64,000 bases of DNA, from positions 12,526,001 to 12,590,000 of the forward strand of contig NC_079887.1 of NCBI RefSeq assembly GCF_029227915.1, given 5' to 3'. A program made the translations under genes and the position numbers. Positions 46,396 to 57,660 of the stretch are shown in pieces (position 1 is the first letter of the stretch; each line of letters starts with the position of its first letter). This DNA is from Hydractinia symbiolongicarpus. Taxonomy: Eukaryota; Cnidaria; Hydrozoa; Anthoathecata; Hydractiniidae. The notes beneath the pieces were generated by a model, which saw only the letters and a program-made list of their open reading frames with translations, did no database searches and was not told where the DNA came from.

Positions 46396-49300
46396 TTCAT
46401 TCATATCAATTCATTTTTGACAAAATAACGCTTAAGAAAGATGAGAATAAAAAAATAAGTTAGATTTAAGGAAGATTTCTTGACATTTGGAATCAGAAAC
46501 AAGGCGCCAATTTCTTTATCAAAAACTTGATATCACATGGTACCTAAATATAAGATTTTGTTAAAATTTGTAACTTTTAAAGGTTTTAGTACAATTTTTA
46601 ATTAAGCTATAATAGCGTTTTCATTTGCATATTCGATTTATTTGTAAAATTGCGTCGAAGTGATTTGACTAGTTTGAATGTAAACACGCAGAGTACAGAA
46701 GGCAAATTCTTCCTAAACTTTTTTTCTTATTCTGAGGTAGCGTACAAACATAAGTATTGTTTTATTGCGCCATTGTTGTTTAAATCCTGTTATTGTGGAT
46801 CAAATTCATACATATGTCGAGAACCTAACATTATTCCAAATATATATTGAGTTCATACAAACGATTCCAAAATTAACAGAGTAATCTTTAAATATCTGCG
46901 TATTTTATTAACTTCTACTGTTTGCCGTCAGGATTTTTGGGAAAAAAATAAAGATTCATACATATTAATACCACATAAATTATTCTTCTGTTGCCAAGAA
47001 GCTAGAGGATTTTTCTGTAGCTATAACTTCTTATCAAAATAATACAAATCTTGATGCATCATGGGCAGTTCATTGTATTATTATACTTCCTTATAAACGA
47101 AATTAACACAACAAAATGTGCAAAAAAATTAACGTTCTTTCATTCAGTCATATCCACAAAATTATCAGTAGTGCAAACTGATATTATAAATCAACTGGAA
47201 TTGACTAGAAAGTTGAAACAATTATAAAAAGATTAATTGTATATAAATTACAATGATGATTGCCACACTTGCCAAAAGAGAGGTTTGATTTTGCAATAAA
47301 CGAACATCTAGACAAACTGAACGGTCCAATTAAAGAATGTCGCCAAACAAACAATGTAACATAATTTACTCATTTCATGTTTTACCAACCTGAACGTCCA
47401 TTCAATACGCAGTCACGTACACATTGACGTACTCGATTTAAACATCCTTGCTGAAGTGATGCAAAATTTTCAGAACCTTTTTTGTTATATTATGGCCCAT
47501 GCCTTGTTTGATTTAATTTTACAATTTGTAGGTACGCCGTTATAATCTTTAATTATTTGCAGGCTGAATGTAGACCTCCAATTGGCATGATAAAGTACGT
47601 GAGTTACATTAAAAAACTTATGAATTCTAATTTAACTCTATTCGACAGGAACAACATGCGCATGTGCATGCAGAATTTGACAGAATTAACACAGGCTGAG
47701 AGATTTATTTGTGCTTAAGTGTAGCTGATGGTCCCAGCGTCAAATGAAAATCTATTTTACTTTTGGCGATGTTGTTCTTTTCTCTAGCAGCTAATAGTCA
47801 ATGATATTTGAGTTTCGCGACCTATTACGTAATTTCATCAATCCTTAACAATAATCACCAAAAAAATTGGTACTTTATTAACATTTTTTTACCGAACAAT
47901 ATAATTTTAAATTCATGAGCAAATTATTCTTTCTTACCGAACAGCACGAGATATTTTATTCAAAAGTTGACAGCACTGTCTGCCTTTAAACAACTTTTAA
48001 ATTATTTCAACATTTTCTTGCATACAAATTTTACTTTTTTATACAGTGAGATTAAAATTAAAAACAATATATTTACATTATTTATAATTTTGCTGGAATG
48101 CTGGAAACTCTTAGCTTGTTGCCGTATAGCACAATTTCTGACACACTAAAACTAGTGTTTAATATCAGAATCAAATATGAAGCTCTAAAAATGCAGGGGG
48201 CAGTAGTATACGCCTAATTTCAGTTTGTGTTAACGTTGTTATGTTTGTGTGAAGAGGATTGTTCATAACTTTACCTTGACGTTTTTTTGACATTGCGGTA
48301 ATAAAAACAATTAAACTAAACTAATACTTATTTAACTGTTGATCTAATTAATTGTGAAAATCCTTAAAAGAAAATTAAATGTATAATTGCGGTAAGTAAG
48401 TTGCTTTCAATATTATTTTTACGGTTTTTCTGTATGTGTTTTATCAGCGACAAAATAAACAAGCATGCGATTACACAAAAAGCAAATAACAAAGCTCTAT
48501 TTATATGTCAAAAAGAGCTCGCATTGTTTCGTTTATTTCCATAAAAATATAAAGGCTCACTTTCCACATAAACTAACTGGTTCCATTACTATTAGAAATG
48601 ACTTTTTAGGCTTAAAGGTAATGTAGAATAAGAATGTCCTATGAGTAATTTGAGCATGGCGTGAATAATCTTTTACTTTGTTATAAAAACAAACTGTGAA
48701 AAATGCCTTCTGCTATAAGTTCGTGTCTAAAAGTTTAGAGATTTGTTTTACATGCAGGTTTGAAGTATCTACCCTCAAAATGTTTAATTCTATAGCTTGC
48801 AACTGATACAGTTTACCAAAGTTGCAATCAAAGTTGAACGTCGAAAGAACAATTTTGTTGATCTAGAACTTACACGTTGCAAGCCATTGTTTTTTTGACA
48901 TGTTGATTCAGATATTGCGGAGAAGAAACTTTTTTAACGATTACCTTTTTTTTTCAGAACAGATAAAGGTACCTAGGTACGGCTATATAAATTATGCCTA
49001 TAAACAACATGTTTAAATATATGTGCTTATAAAATACATAAATTTTGTGGATTTGAGTAAACAGTTTCATTCCTTTCAAATAGTTATTTGTTGATTTTTT
49101 ATTGAGATTGAAGTTCTTGAAATACCAAAATATTTGGATTTCGTATATTTTTGTTCTCTGTTATTAACCGGTAATTTTTTACAATTTGTATAAATTGTTG
49201 GGAGGGAAACAATTGCTACAACGAATTTAATGCGTCTTAAACTGTTTCGTGTAAGTTTTTGGGGGCAAAAGATGATATGTAATATACCCGAAGAGATTTG

Positions 49301-50610
49301 GTTTTACTTTACAGAAACTGTTCTTTCCTTATAGGAAGGAAGGACCTCACACAATAGGAAAAAATACCCATTTTTGTTGATTTAGAATTTACTGATTGCT
49401 AACTGCCCTTTTTGATATTTCTATTGAGAATGTTTGGTAAAATGTAGTATAGATAGTAACGAAAGAATTAAACTTTGCCTATTTTTCAATCTGTGTCATG
49501 AACTGAAAGTGTTTTTACTTTTTGTGAAAACTTTTGCAGGAGAGGATAATACGCAGACTCAAAGCATTCTTTTTATACATTGCATGTTCAACTTTCCTAA
49601 AGAAGGAAATGTTTTGTAGAAACAGGCTTTACTATAAGCTGTTGTAAGTTGATGTCTTTTTCATTTCATGTAATGTTTTGTGGTCAGGACTTAAATGCGA
49701 TTTTACATTTCACATTTTGTGTAAAAATTTTAAGAACTCCTTTGTTAAATTAGGACTTACTCTTTACAAACGTTCTTTTACCATTTCCAGATTATTTTTT
49801 TTTTGTAACGGTTGGTATGCAATATACTAAAATATTTGCTGACGTCTTTTCTGATTTTCAGATCCACCCATTCCGTGCATTTTCAAGCGGTCGATTGATG
49901 ACATAAAGTGGAATAAAGAAATTTACCATAGACAGCGGCAAGTATAAGGAGAAGTCACTTCTTTGTAGTTCAACCGTAGCATCATTGTTAATGTAAAATT
50001 GAACCAGAAGATCGGTTGCTCTCTCTAGTTTCAGTTGACAATTTAAAAAAAATATATTTTTTTGGAAACTAGTTTTTGGACCCATATAGAAATCTGCTTG
50101 TTCATACTGGCAAATGAAACAAAATTATCTATGTAAGCCGTAGATTGTATTTTTCTTTTCGTCAAAATTTATTGGTAATTCTATTAAAGCGGGAATGAAT
50201 AATACGTAATACCAACACCAACAAGAACAAAAACAATGAAAATAAGTCACATTTGTTCAAACTTCAAGCGTGAAAAATCCATCACAAGCAAAAAATAGAA
50301 AAACGCAGGATACCAAGAGTTCATTGTTATTGGCATCACCACCAACGGCGAAAGTCGTGTTGTAGCCGATGCTGACGTGAACGTCCTACTCAATTTATTT
50401 AAAGAGTCAATAAAGTGATGGGTGAAATCTTTCTTGACACAAGAAGGAGCGAGCAATGCACAATTTCAAGATGGAATTCAATGCTCTTACTTCTATTTTT
50501 TTTTTACCCTTTTCGTTGTTTGGAAAACAAAGAATGTACTTAATCTGTTCGTAATAAAGGATCGTGATCTCTATCCTTCGTGCATGATTTGAAAAATAAA
50601 ATGCAAATCG

Positions 50611-50680
50611 TGTTGCATTGTGTACATTGGTGAAACCGAAAAGAACGTTTAAACGATATGTATGGAGCAAAAATATCCAA
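50611..50680 (+). pseudogene. Possible GIY-YIG endonuclease relic
   Basis: A reading with VYIGETEKNV, then a stop, then MEQKYP resembles the YVGETERN...R..EHK core of GIY-YIG domains carried by Penelope-like retroelements. It is short and interrupted. An open plus-strand reading at about 50317-50417 (ITTNGESRVVADADVNVLL) may belong to the same relic. Confidence 0.25.
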
Positions 50681-52697
50681 AGAAAATGAGGTAACCATAA
50701 GCAGCTGGCCTACGTATTTATTTGAAAAAAGAGTATTGTGGATGACACCACAAAATTTGAGAAAACAAAAACACTTTCTCAATGGAGCGAAATAGATGAC
50801 ACGTGTGGCCTAATACATCGTTAGGAAATTGGTTACATTTTTATTCCATGTAATACTTCCGTTTCCAACTTTTTGGCTTCAAAATTTAAAGAACAATGTA
50901 ATGACATCGCTAATTTGAAAACGCTATTGACCACAATATAAAACATTTACAATAATTTTTATATTTCTTTTCAAAACCTGCAAAACTATAATACCCAGAG
51001 CAAAAACTAAAAATTAGTTACCAGATAGCGCCGTCGTAGCATATTTGCCTATAATTTGAAATAAAAAAATTGAAATAAAACATATACGTGTTCGAAAGGG
51101 GAGTTTTCTAAAACAATATAAAATACAGCCAAAGCTTTTTTATTCCTTTCTACCTTGTTGGGTTGACCTATTCGATGCTATAGGTTGATTTTATTGATGT
51201 ATAGACAAATACAAGCCGCATAATTATCTGAAATCTGTGTCACACAAAATCCACAAAAATCGAATTTCCATTTGATAAAATCAAGGTAGCTGTGTTGTGA
51301 GTTTCAAATTCTGTAGATAATGATGAATAAAGTCATTATTAAATTTGCCAAAGTGTAATAAAAAAGTATACGTAACAAAGTGGTCATGCATATACCTTCT
51401 GCATAAGTATAAAAATTCATTTAGTACAATAGCCGTGCAGTATACCACAAAAGAGTTATTTAAAAAAAAGCAGTATACTTAAGTTTAAAGAAGATCTACA
51501 ATCGGTGAAAGTCAGTCGACCTTTACATATAGCTAAAAATCAAAACACACATTCAAGATAGACTATTGTATCTCGCTAGGACAATATTATACTATCATTT
51601 CCTTTATTCTTGTAAAACACTTGAAAACTGAACACAATGGTAAAAAAATTATAACATAGTTACCAGGTTTTGCGTCCGTTTTTAATCTACCAGAATGGAT
51701 AAAAGAAAGAAAACAATGTACTGTAACATGTACTTATTTTCTCAGATTAATGACATCAAAAGTATTTTATTTCGTTATTCTATTTCTTTCATGCCATTTG
51801 ACTTAAGATCTTCTACAAATAAGTTATTGGTTTCTTTGGAGCACATTAGAAATGAACACTTGAAAAAGACTTTGTTTGAAAATAGGCGCAAATCGATTAC
51901 CCATATTTCCACTAAGCCTTTTGGGTTTTTTTAGGAAATTAAGGTTTGGGAGGAAAGTTGTCAACCTTAAAATAAGTCAAAAAAGGAAAAATTAATAACA
52001 CGTCACGACGCCATGATGTGACTAATAACGTCATTTGCTTGCCATCGGGTGGCTAAATGTTAGGTTACTTTCTATTTAACAAAAATTGAACTAGCGTGCG
52101 GATTTTGGCGTAAAAAAAATGTTAATTAAATTGACTGTTATTGACAAAGGTTTCTACGTAATATAAAACAAATGTCAGTTCCTCAGTATCTTTAAGATAG
52201 AGAAACATCGAATTTTAACATCTCAATCAAAGATCAATTTTTTTCGAAAATGCTAATGAGTATTTCTTTAAAAAACTCTTGATGTCCCCACTTCAATTGA
52301 GGACAAACTGTAATTTTCTTTCAAATTTTGTTATTCCATTTTTTTTTTAAACCTTCAAAGTAGATGTAAAGTCCATCGTGCTGGCCATATTGCTGGTCAT
52401 CTTAATTGTTAACTTTGATAAAAATTTGTAATATCAACAAAAAATAAATGAAGATTTTTGGTCAATTCTTATCAATGTTCATATGGCTCGGAAAGCAAGT
52501 TCAAAAATTTTTGGTAGAGCTTTGTCTGCAATGTGAAACATCTCGGATTCAAAACCGCGGTTGAGTCATTCCAGAGACAATAAAAGTGTAAATTAATCCT
52601 TTCTTCTTAAAGTTTAGCATGAGAATAGGATTGATATTTTAGGTGCAATCGTGGGCATAATGTATCGAGACATTTTTGGATAAAAATTTCTTCAAAA

Positions 52698-52792
52698 ATC
52701 CCCTTCCCCTTTCTCAATGTTGTGGACAGCCTAGACTTGCATTTGACAGATATTTGACTTCACAACATTGAGATTGGGGGAGGGGGGAGTGA
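52698..52792. repeat. Small palindromic element with pyrimidine/purine arms
   Basis: CCCCTTCCCCTTTCTCAATG... at the left pairs with ...CATTGAGATTGGGGGAGGGG at the right, including an exact CTCAATGTTGTG / CACAACATTGAG match. A similar CCCCATTCCCC ... GGGGAAAGGGGAGGG structure lies at 56714-56832, and both contain GACAGAT in the middle. Confidence 0.55.
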
Positions 52793-52862
52793 CAAACTCC
52801 AATTTTATATGAATTTCTGATTTGTCTCATAATTTATGTTCACGATTGTAGCTGATGTCTTA

Positions 52863-55169
52863 CCCTAAGTGGATAAATTTTGGCGAGTATTTAATTTGCC
52901 GAATGATAAATTTTATAAAATTTGGCGAGGATTCATTTTGGCGAGTACAACAAATGTTTGTTTTGCCAGGGATTTATTTTGCCGAATGACACAAAGAAAT
53001 GAATTTTATTTATAAAACTTGTTGTGAATATAAAATAAGTTGGTTTTATGGGAAAAAAACATTTTTCTTTTTTTTATTTAAACAAAAAACCGCGGTCGGA
53101 TTACAACCACACATGACGAAAAAACATTTCAGTCGACGCGTTCCTTAAAAGAATATGTTGTATTATAATACTGATCCAGATATTAGTAAAAAAATAATAA
53201 CCTGCAATTCCAGTTGCATCACTTGCATATTCGTAAATTTTGTTTTTGAGAAGGGCTAAAATTTAAACGAAATTGTTCAAAAAGCTAATTAGAACATGGT
53301 GTGTCAAAGGAGGTAAAAGAAACTAGCCAAGAATAAACCCAGCTTTTGACGTGTGAAATAAAATTCTCAAAATCACCGTGTAGGAGGTCGTCACACTTTT
53401 TGCATGCTTTAAAATTTTATCAAACATTCTGATCACTCCGGACAAAAGCTTCTTTTCAAAAATGTTTTTTCCTCTGCACGTGAGAACTTATTTCAAAAGA
53501 ATATGCAAAAGGAAAGCAAAACAACCGAATATAAGTTTTGCTTTTGTGAGACCACATGTGAAAAAATAGAAAAAATTATATTTTTCCAGAAGTTAGAACT
53601 TTATATGTTAATACAACATTGTCCAGAAAAACCCCAATAAATTATACGACACTCAAATTCTTAGCTACGATTCTTTTATACATGGCAGAATACACATAAT
53701 AAAAATTGGTTTGTTTGTTTGCTTGTTCATTTGTTTCGCTGAAAAGAAGAAAAGAAAATCCCTGCTTAATTCTTTAAGTCTTTAATCCTGGCTAGCTATG
53801 AGAAACTCTACAAGCAGAAAGAAATGTTACGTATTGTAACATAAAAACACTTTAAAACATCAGCGTCCTTTCAAATCAATCTAAAATTGTTGGTTTTTAA
53901 ATTATATTTACTTCATTTCATTTTTGCTTGAAAAATTTCAGCAACAACAGCTTTTTTCTTCATCTTAACTTAGCGCCATGTTTTAATAAAAACAGCTAAA
54001 GATAAAGATAACTTCTTCATTAACTTTGTACCTTGGAGGAAAGAATACGGAAGGAGAAACAACTCTTTTAATTCTATTGAAACACTGCGTGAGGTTCTAG
54101 CAGGTGTCTGTATAGAAACTTAATTTGAAATTTTGGTGGTTGTGTGACTAAATTATTCGTGAATATCAATTCGCAACTATGATTGGTTATAAAAACAATT
54201 AGATAATTTGATGATGAATTTGATAATATTATCAAAACAAGAAGCCATATTAAAGTCGGTAAAATTTCTTTTGTTCTTATGTTAACATAATTAGCGAAGA
54301 AGCACATGCTCGACACTTTTGTAAACAAAAAGAAAAAGTTTATATCTCGTTTTAAAACGACGTTTTGTTATAAGAAGTTATTTCTTTAGTTAGAATAAAC
54401 ATTAATCCAGCACACATTTTGTCGGCACTCGTCCGGCGCATATCTATCTATATTGTTTTTCATGATCAAAGTGGTATACTCAAGCCTGCAAAAATAGGTT
54501 ATTATCATGGTTAAACGCTTTTTTCCAAACGTATTGTTGACGTTTTTAACAGCAATGTTTACCGACTTATATTAGGCACACTTTCCATACAAATATCACG
54601 TGCCTGCAGCGTGTTACACTCAGATTTCAATAGAAAAAAGTTAATATGGAATTTAATCATTTTTTTTGCGAAAAAGACTCGGTCGAGCACCTCACGCACT
54701 GATTCTTTTGAAATTAAAAACAATAGAAAATTCAATACATTTAAAGCGTACAGAAATGAAGTTGTTTCTCCTTCCGTATTCTTTCCTCCAAGTTTGTATC
54801 AAGCACAACAACACGAGCTTTCCGTTTATGCGAGAAAATAGTAGAGAATTTTTCATCTAGTGAAATGAGCAATAACAATGACTTGAAACCAGTGTGTTGA
54901 AACTTTCCTGAAGACAGCTGCCGCCGCCGCCGCCGCGACGAAAGGGTAAACCAACATATCACACTACTCCGCATGTGTGATTTAAAAAAAAACGTATTTT
55001 TTTTAAATTTGGCTGGGATTTAATTTGCCGAACGGTAAATTATGTTAAATTTGGTAAGTATTTAATTTGGCGAATAGGTCAGTTATCAAAACTTTGGCAG
55101 GTATTTAATTTGGCGAATTTCGCCGAAATTCGTCAAATTTAATCCTCCCCAAAATTTATCCACTTCAGG
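52863..55169. mobile_element. TA-flanked inverted-repeat DNA transposon, non-autonomous
   Basis: The left end CCCTAAGTGGATAAATTTTG and the right end (reverse complement) CCTGAAGTGGATAAATTTTG are flanked by TA at 52861-52862 and 55170-55171. Both subterminal regions carry several copies of TATTTAATTTGGCGAA-type phrases. The interior has no transposase. A second copy lies inverted at 25160-26235 and a faint one near 9.5 kb. It contains the nested element at 54032-54792. It inserted 31 bp beyond the stop codon of the BTB-like gene. Confidence 0.7.
54032..54792. mobile_element. Nested element with perfect 33 bp inverted ends
   Basis: The ends start CTTGGAGGAAAGAATACGG at 54032 and are repeated exactly in reverse complement at 54760-54792. 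The flanks TTTGTAC and TTTGTAT suggest a 7-8 bp target duplication with one change, as in hAT-like elements. It is absent from the sister copy at 25160-26235, so it inserted after the host transposon had spread. There is no convincing transposase (the 84-codon frame at 54074-54328 has no motif). Confidence 0.8.
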
Positions 55170-55200
55170 TAATTTAGAATCGTATTTAAAGTGTTTAATT

Positions 55201-55923
55201 TTAGTTAAAATGTATGTCCGACATCATTCTTGTTACTTTACACATAACATCTACATTATCTGTAAAAAGTGCTTTCCAATTTTCTTCATTTTTCCAAAGT
55301 TGACCAGCTCTCATTTTTTTCGCAATCTCCTGGCACCAGTCGTCAAATCCATATAACGTCATCAATTCGATTGCTTCGTAATAATGCTGGGCGTCGTTTG
55401 TTGCTTGAATCAACTTGTTGCCAATTTCGTAACATGTCTGAATAACAGCAACAGCTTGGTAAAAATGACTGACTTCTAGTAACTTGACCATGTCTGACCA
55501 ATCTAGTTCCCAAATTTCCTCTTGGAAACAATTTACCAGCAATTTAACGCAATCTTCATCAAACTTCTGAACCCTAATGATCCTCAAATTTCTTTTCTCT
55601 TTTTCATTATCCACTTCCTGTATTCCTCCTTCTGCTTCTTGTATGCCATTTTCTTCATCTTGTATGTTATTTTTAGCTCCTTGTATATCATTTTCAGCTT
55701 CTTTTTTGTCATTTTCTTCTTCTTGTGTGTCATTTTTTTCTTCTTGAACTGGTACTTCCGTGCAATCTTTACTTTCATTGACTTTTGTTTCTAGACAGGT
55801 TTTCATCACGGGTATGAAAGTATTAATGACGCCAAGGGTAATTGGAATGTTATACCCATCACCACAAAGCAAAATTTTTTCATCATTTTCCACATAGTAT
55901 TGCAAGAGATATCGTGTTACCAT
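55201..55923 (-). CDS. BTB-like protein interrupted by heptad repeats
   Basis: Two hundred and forty residues in one exon, starting at the only sensible ATG (55923). Residues 15-46 (KILLCGDGYNIPIT...) resemble the first strands and helix of a BTB/POZ fold. Residues 112-172 (IRVQKFDEDCVKLLVNCF, then MVKLLEVSHFYQAVAVIQTC) resemble its second half. Residues 175-215 look like a short BACK-type helical tail. Between the halves, residues 61-109 are seven acidic heptads (pattern E-x-E-N-x-I-Q) that should form a charged helix or coiled coil. BTB proteins dimerise and often recruit cullin-3 ligases or chromatin factors; which applies here is unknown. It lacks kelch or zinc-finger domains, so it is either a short BTB-only protein or lacks unseen exons. 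Confidence 0.65.
   Translation of the reverse strand: MVTRYLLQYYVENDEKILLCGDGYNIPITLGVINTFIPVMKTCLETKVNESKDCTEVPVQEEKNDTQEEENDKKEAENDIQGAKNNIQDEENGIQEAEGGIQEVDNEKEKRNLRIIRVQKFDEDCVKLLVNCFQEEIWELDWSDMVKLLEVSHFYQAVAVIQTCYEIGNKLIQATNDAQHYYEAIELMTLYGFDDWCQEIAKKMRAGQLWKNEENWKALFTDNVDVMCKVTRMMSDIHFN
55597..55743 (-). repeat. Coding 21 bp minisatellite, seven units
   Basis: Seven 21 bp units within the BTB-like gene, each encoding one heptad (EEENDKK, EAENDIQ, GAKNNIQ, DEENGIQ, EAEGGIQ and flanking variants). A multiple-of-three unit keeps the frame, so copy number could vary between alleles without breaking the protein. Confidence 0.8.
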
Positions 55924-57456
55924 ATTGTTAAATGTTTCTAGAACAGGTCAATACAAGTTAAAAAAAGAAATTTAGAGATTCATTTAGAAATAAGTAAGTG
56001 TTTCAATTGTACAACAGAATCGTCACAGACCAATATACTCCAATGACAAAAATGTAGAGAAAGTTAGTTTTTAACTTTAAACAATGCATGCTTTTCTGGC
56101 AATAGTAGTAGTAATTAAATAAATTATTATTATTAGACAAATATTGCGTATCTAACAGAGCTCGCTACACTTAAAATTGCACTTTTTAATCAATTACCTA
56201 AAGACGAAGTTACCGTACCAAGTAAGGCATTATTGTCCTATGCGAAAATGCAGAACAACATGAAAACGAGATTAGTTATGAGCAAATATCGGGATGCTGG
56301 TTGTTTACATGCAAGTTTAAAGAATGTATCAACAAAATGTTGACTTTTATAGCTTCTAACTGACAGTTTCAAATAATCGTAGTTAACACAGTTATAAAGA
56401 GGGTGTTGGTAGTGGTAGTATGACAAAAAAAATTAAAATATTGCAGATTTTAAGGGCGTATCTTCTGGTAAATGTTAGCTAGCTAAACTTCTCTAAAACC
56501 TAGCCACGTTTTTAAAATGATGTAAATACATTTTATTTTACTGTTTTCAAGTAAATTTAGAACTACAGCTCAATATAAAGGTCAACTAACGCTCAGTGTT
56601 ACTTCGTATTACACTGATCATTAAAAAAATTAAAATAAGCTTGCTGGTATCCAAAGCAGCCAGCAGCTAAAAGCTACAACCCTGGAAAAACATATTGTGA
56701 ATATCATTTTGAGCTCCCCATTCCCCAAAAATCAATATTGAATATGCTTGACAGATGCTAACAGAAGTACTCCAGAAACCTGGAGTAGCTACTAAACAAA
56801 AGTAACATCGACTTTGGGGGAAAGGGGAGGGAACAGTAAAAGAGATTTCAACATCAAGAAAAATGGAAAGGCTGGATTTTCTTATAGCATTTTCACAAGT
56901 ATTTTTTCCAGAGTTGTTGCTTATAGCTTAGCTGCATGAGTAATTAACAAATCATTTTTCAACATTTGTTGCGTAAAATGGTATTTAAAATTAATATTTT
57001 CAAACTATTGGCTGTTGTGATTATGAAACTGTCACACTCCCTCTGTCACTACTCTCTCTCTTACTGACTGTCAATAATCGTACATTTGTATTAAGCATTT
57101 TGATGGTTAACTTTTTGTAAGTTATATGAATGAATTGATAGAGCATAGAGCTTATCAAAAATCTTCATGTTTAGAAACAAGAAAGACTTTTTTTAAATGA
57201 CACCATATTTTTTTTAGGTGTTTATCCAAAACAAGGAAAATGAAATAACATACTTTTTCTTATAAGAATCTCTGGATTTCAGCTGTAAACCTGCTTAATA
57301 TTTGTCAAAATCTCAGTCTTAATGTTCTTAAAAACCAGGTCTTTATGTATTTTGTTTTCTTGCTTACATGAATGCAGAATTGTTCAAATTGTTTCTTTAC
57401 AGAAAATAAACTGGATGAAATTTGATTTGTAAAAATATAAAACTCACTTCACATTG
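55924..57456. other. Intergenic between BTB-like gene and P element
   Basis: No gene supported. It holds the 5' side of the BTB-like gene (no clear TATA box) and the palindromic repeat at 56714-56832. Confidence 0.5.
56714..56832. repeat. Palindromic element, CCCC-arm family
   Basis: CCCCATTCCCCAAA near 56716 faces TTTGGGGGAAAGGGGAGGG near 56813, with an inner hairpin CTCCAG-AAAC-CTGGAG. It is related in design to 52698-52792. Confidence 0.5.
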
Positions 57457-57660
57457 TTTTCACCATAGTCATAAGAAAAAGAGATAGTCTGGAAAAGAGA
57501 GCGCTATAACAATAGAAGCATTGTTTTGATCCTTTTGTGGCCGTAATTAAACTAGAACCCAGTTTTCTACAGGCACAGTAAATTAGAAATGGCGGTTTTT
57601 CTGGTTCAGATTACTCTTTTTTGTTGTAAACAAAGAATTTAATTTGATTTTTTTATTGAT

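Larger units (their letters stand above)
42317..52690. other. Long intergenic region without a supported gene
   Basis: Ten kilobases of AT-rich DNA. Open frames of up to 94 codons (42364-42621, 45489-45773, 51695-51934 and others) have no motif, no splice partner and AT-driven composition. A single unit phrase of the 6.7 kb repeat occurs near 44690. The only structured items I can point to are the hairpin at 46338-46395 and a GIY-YIG-like relic near 50611. Confidence 0.5.
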
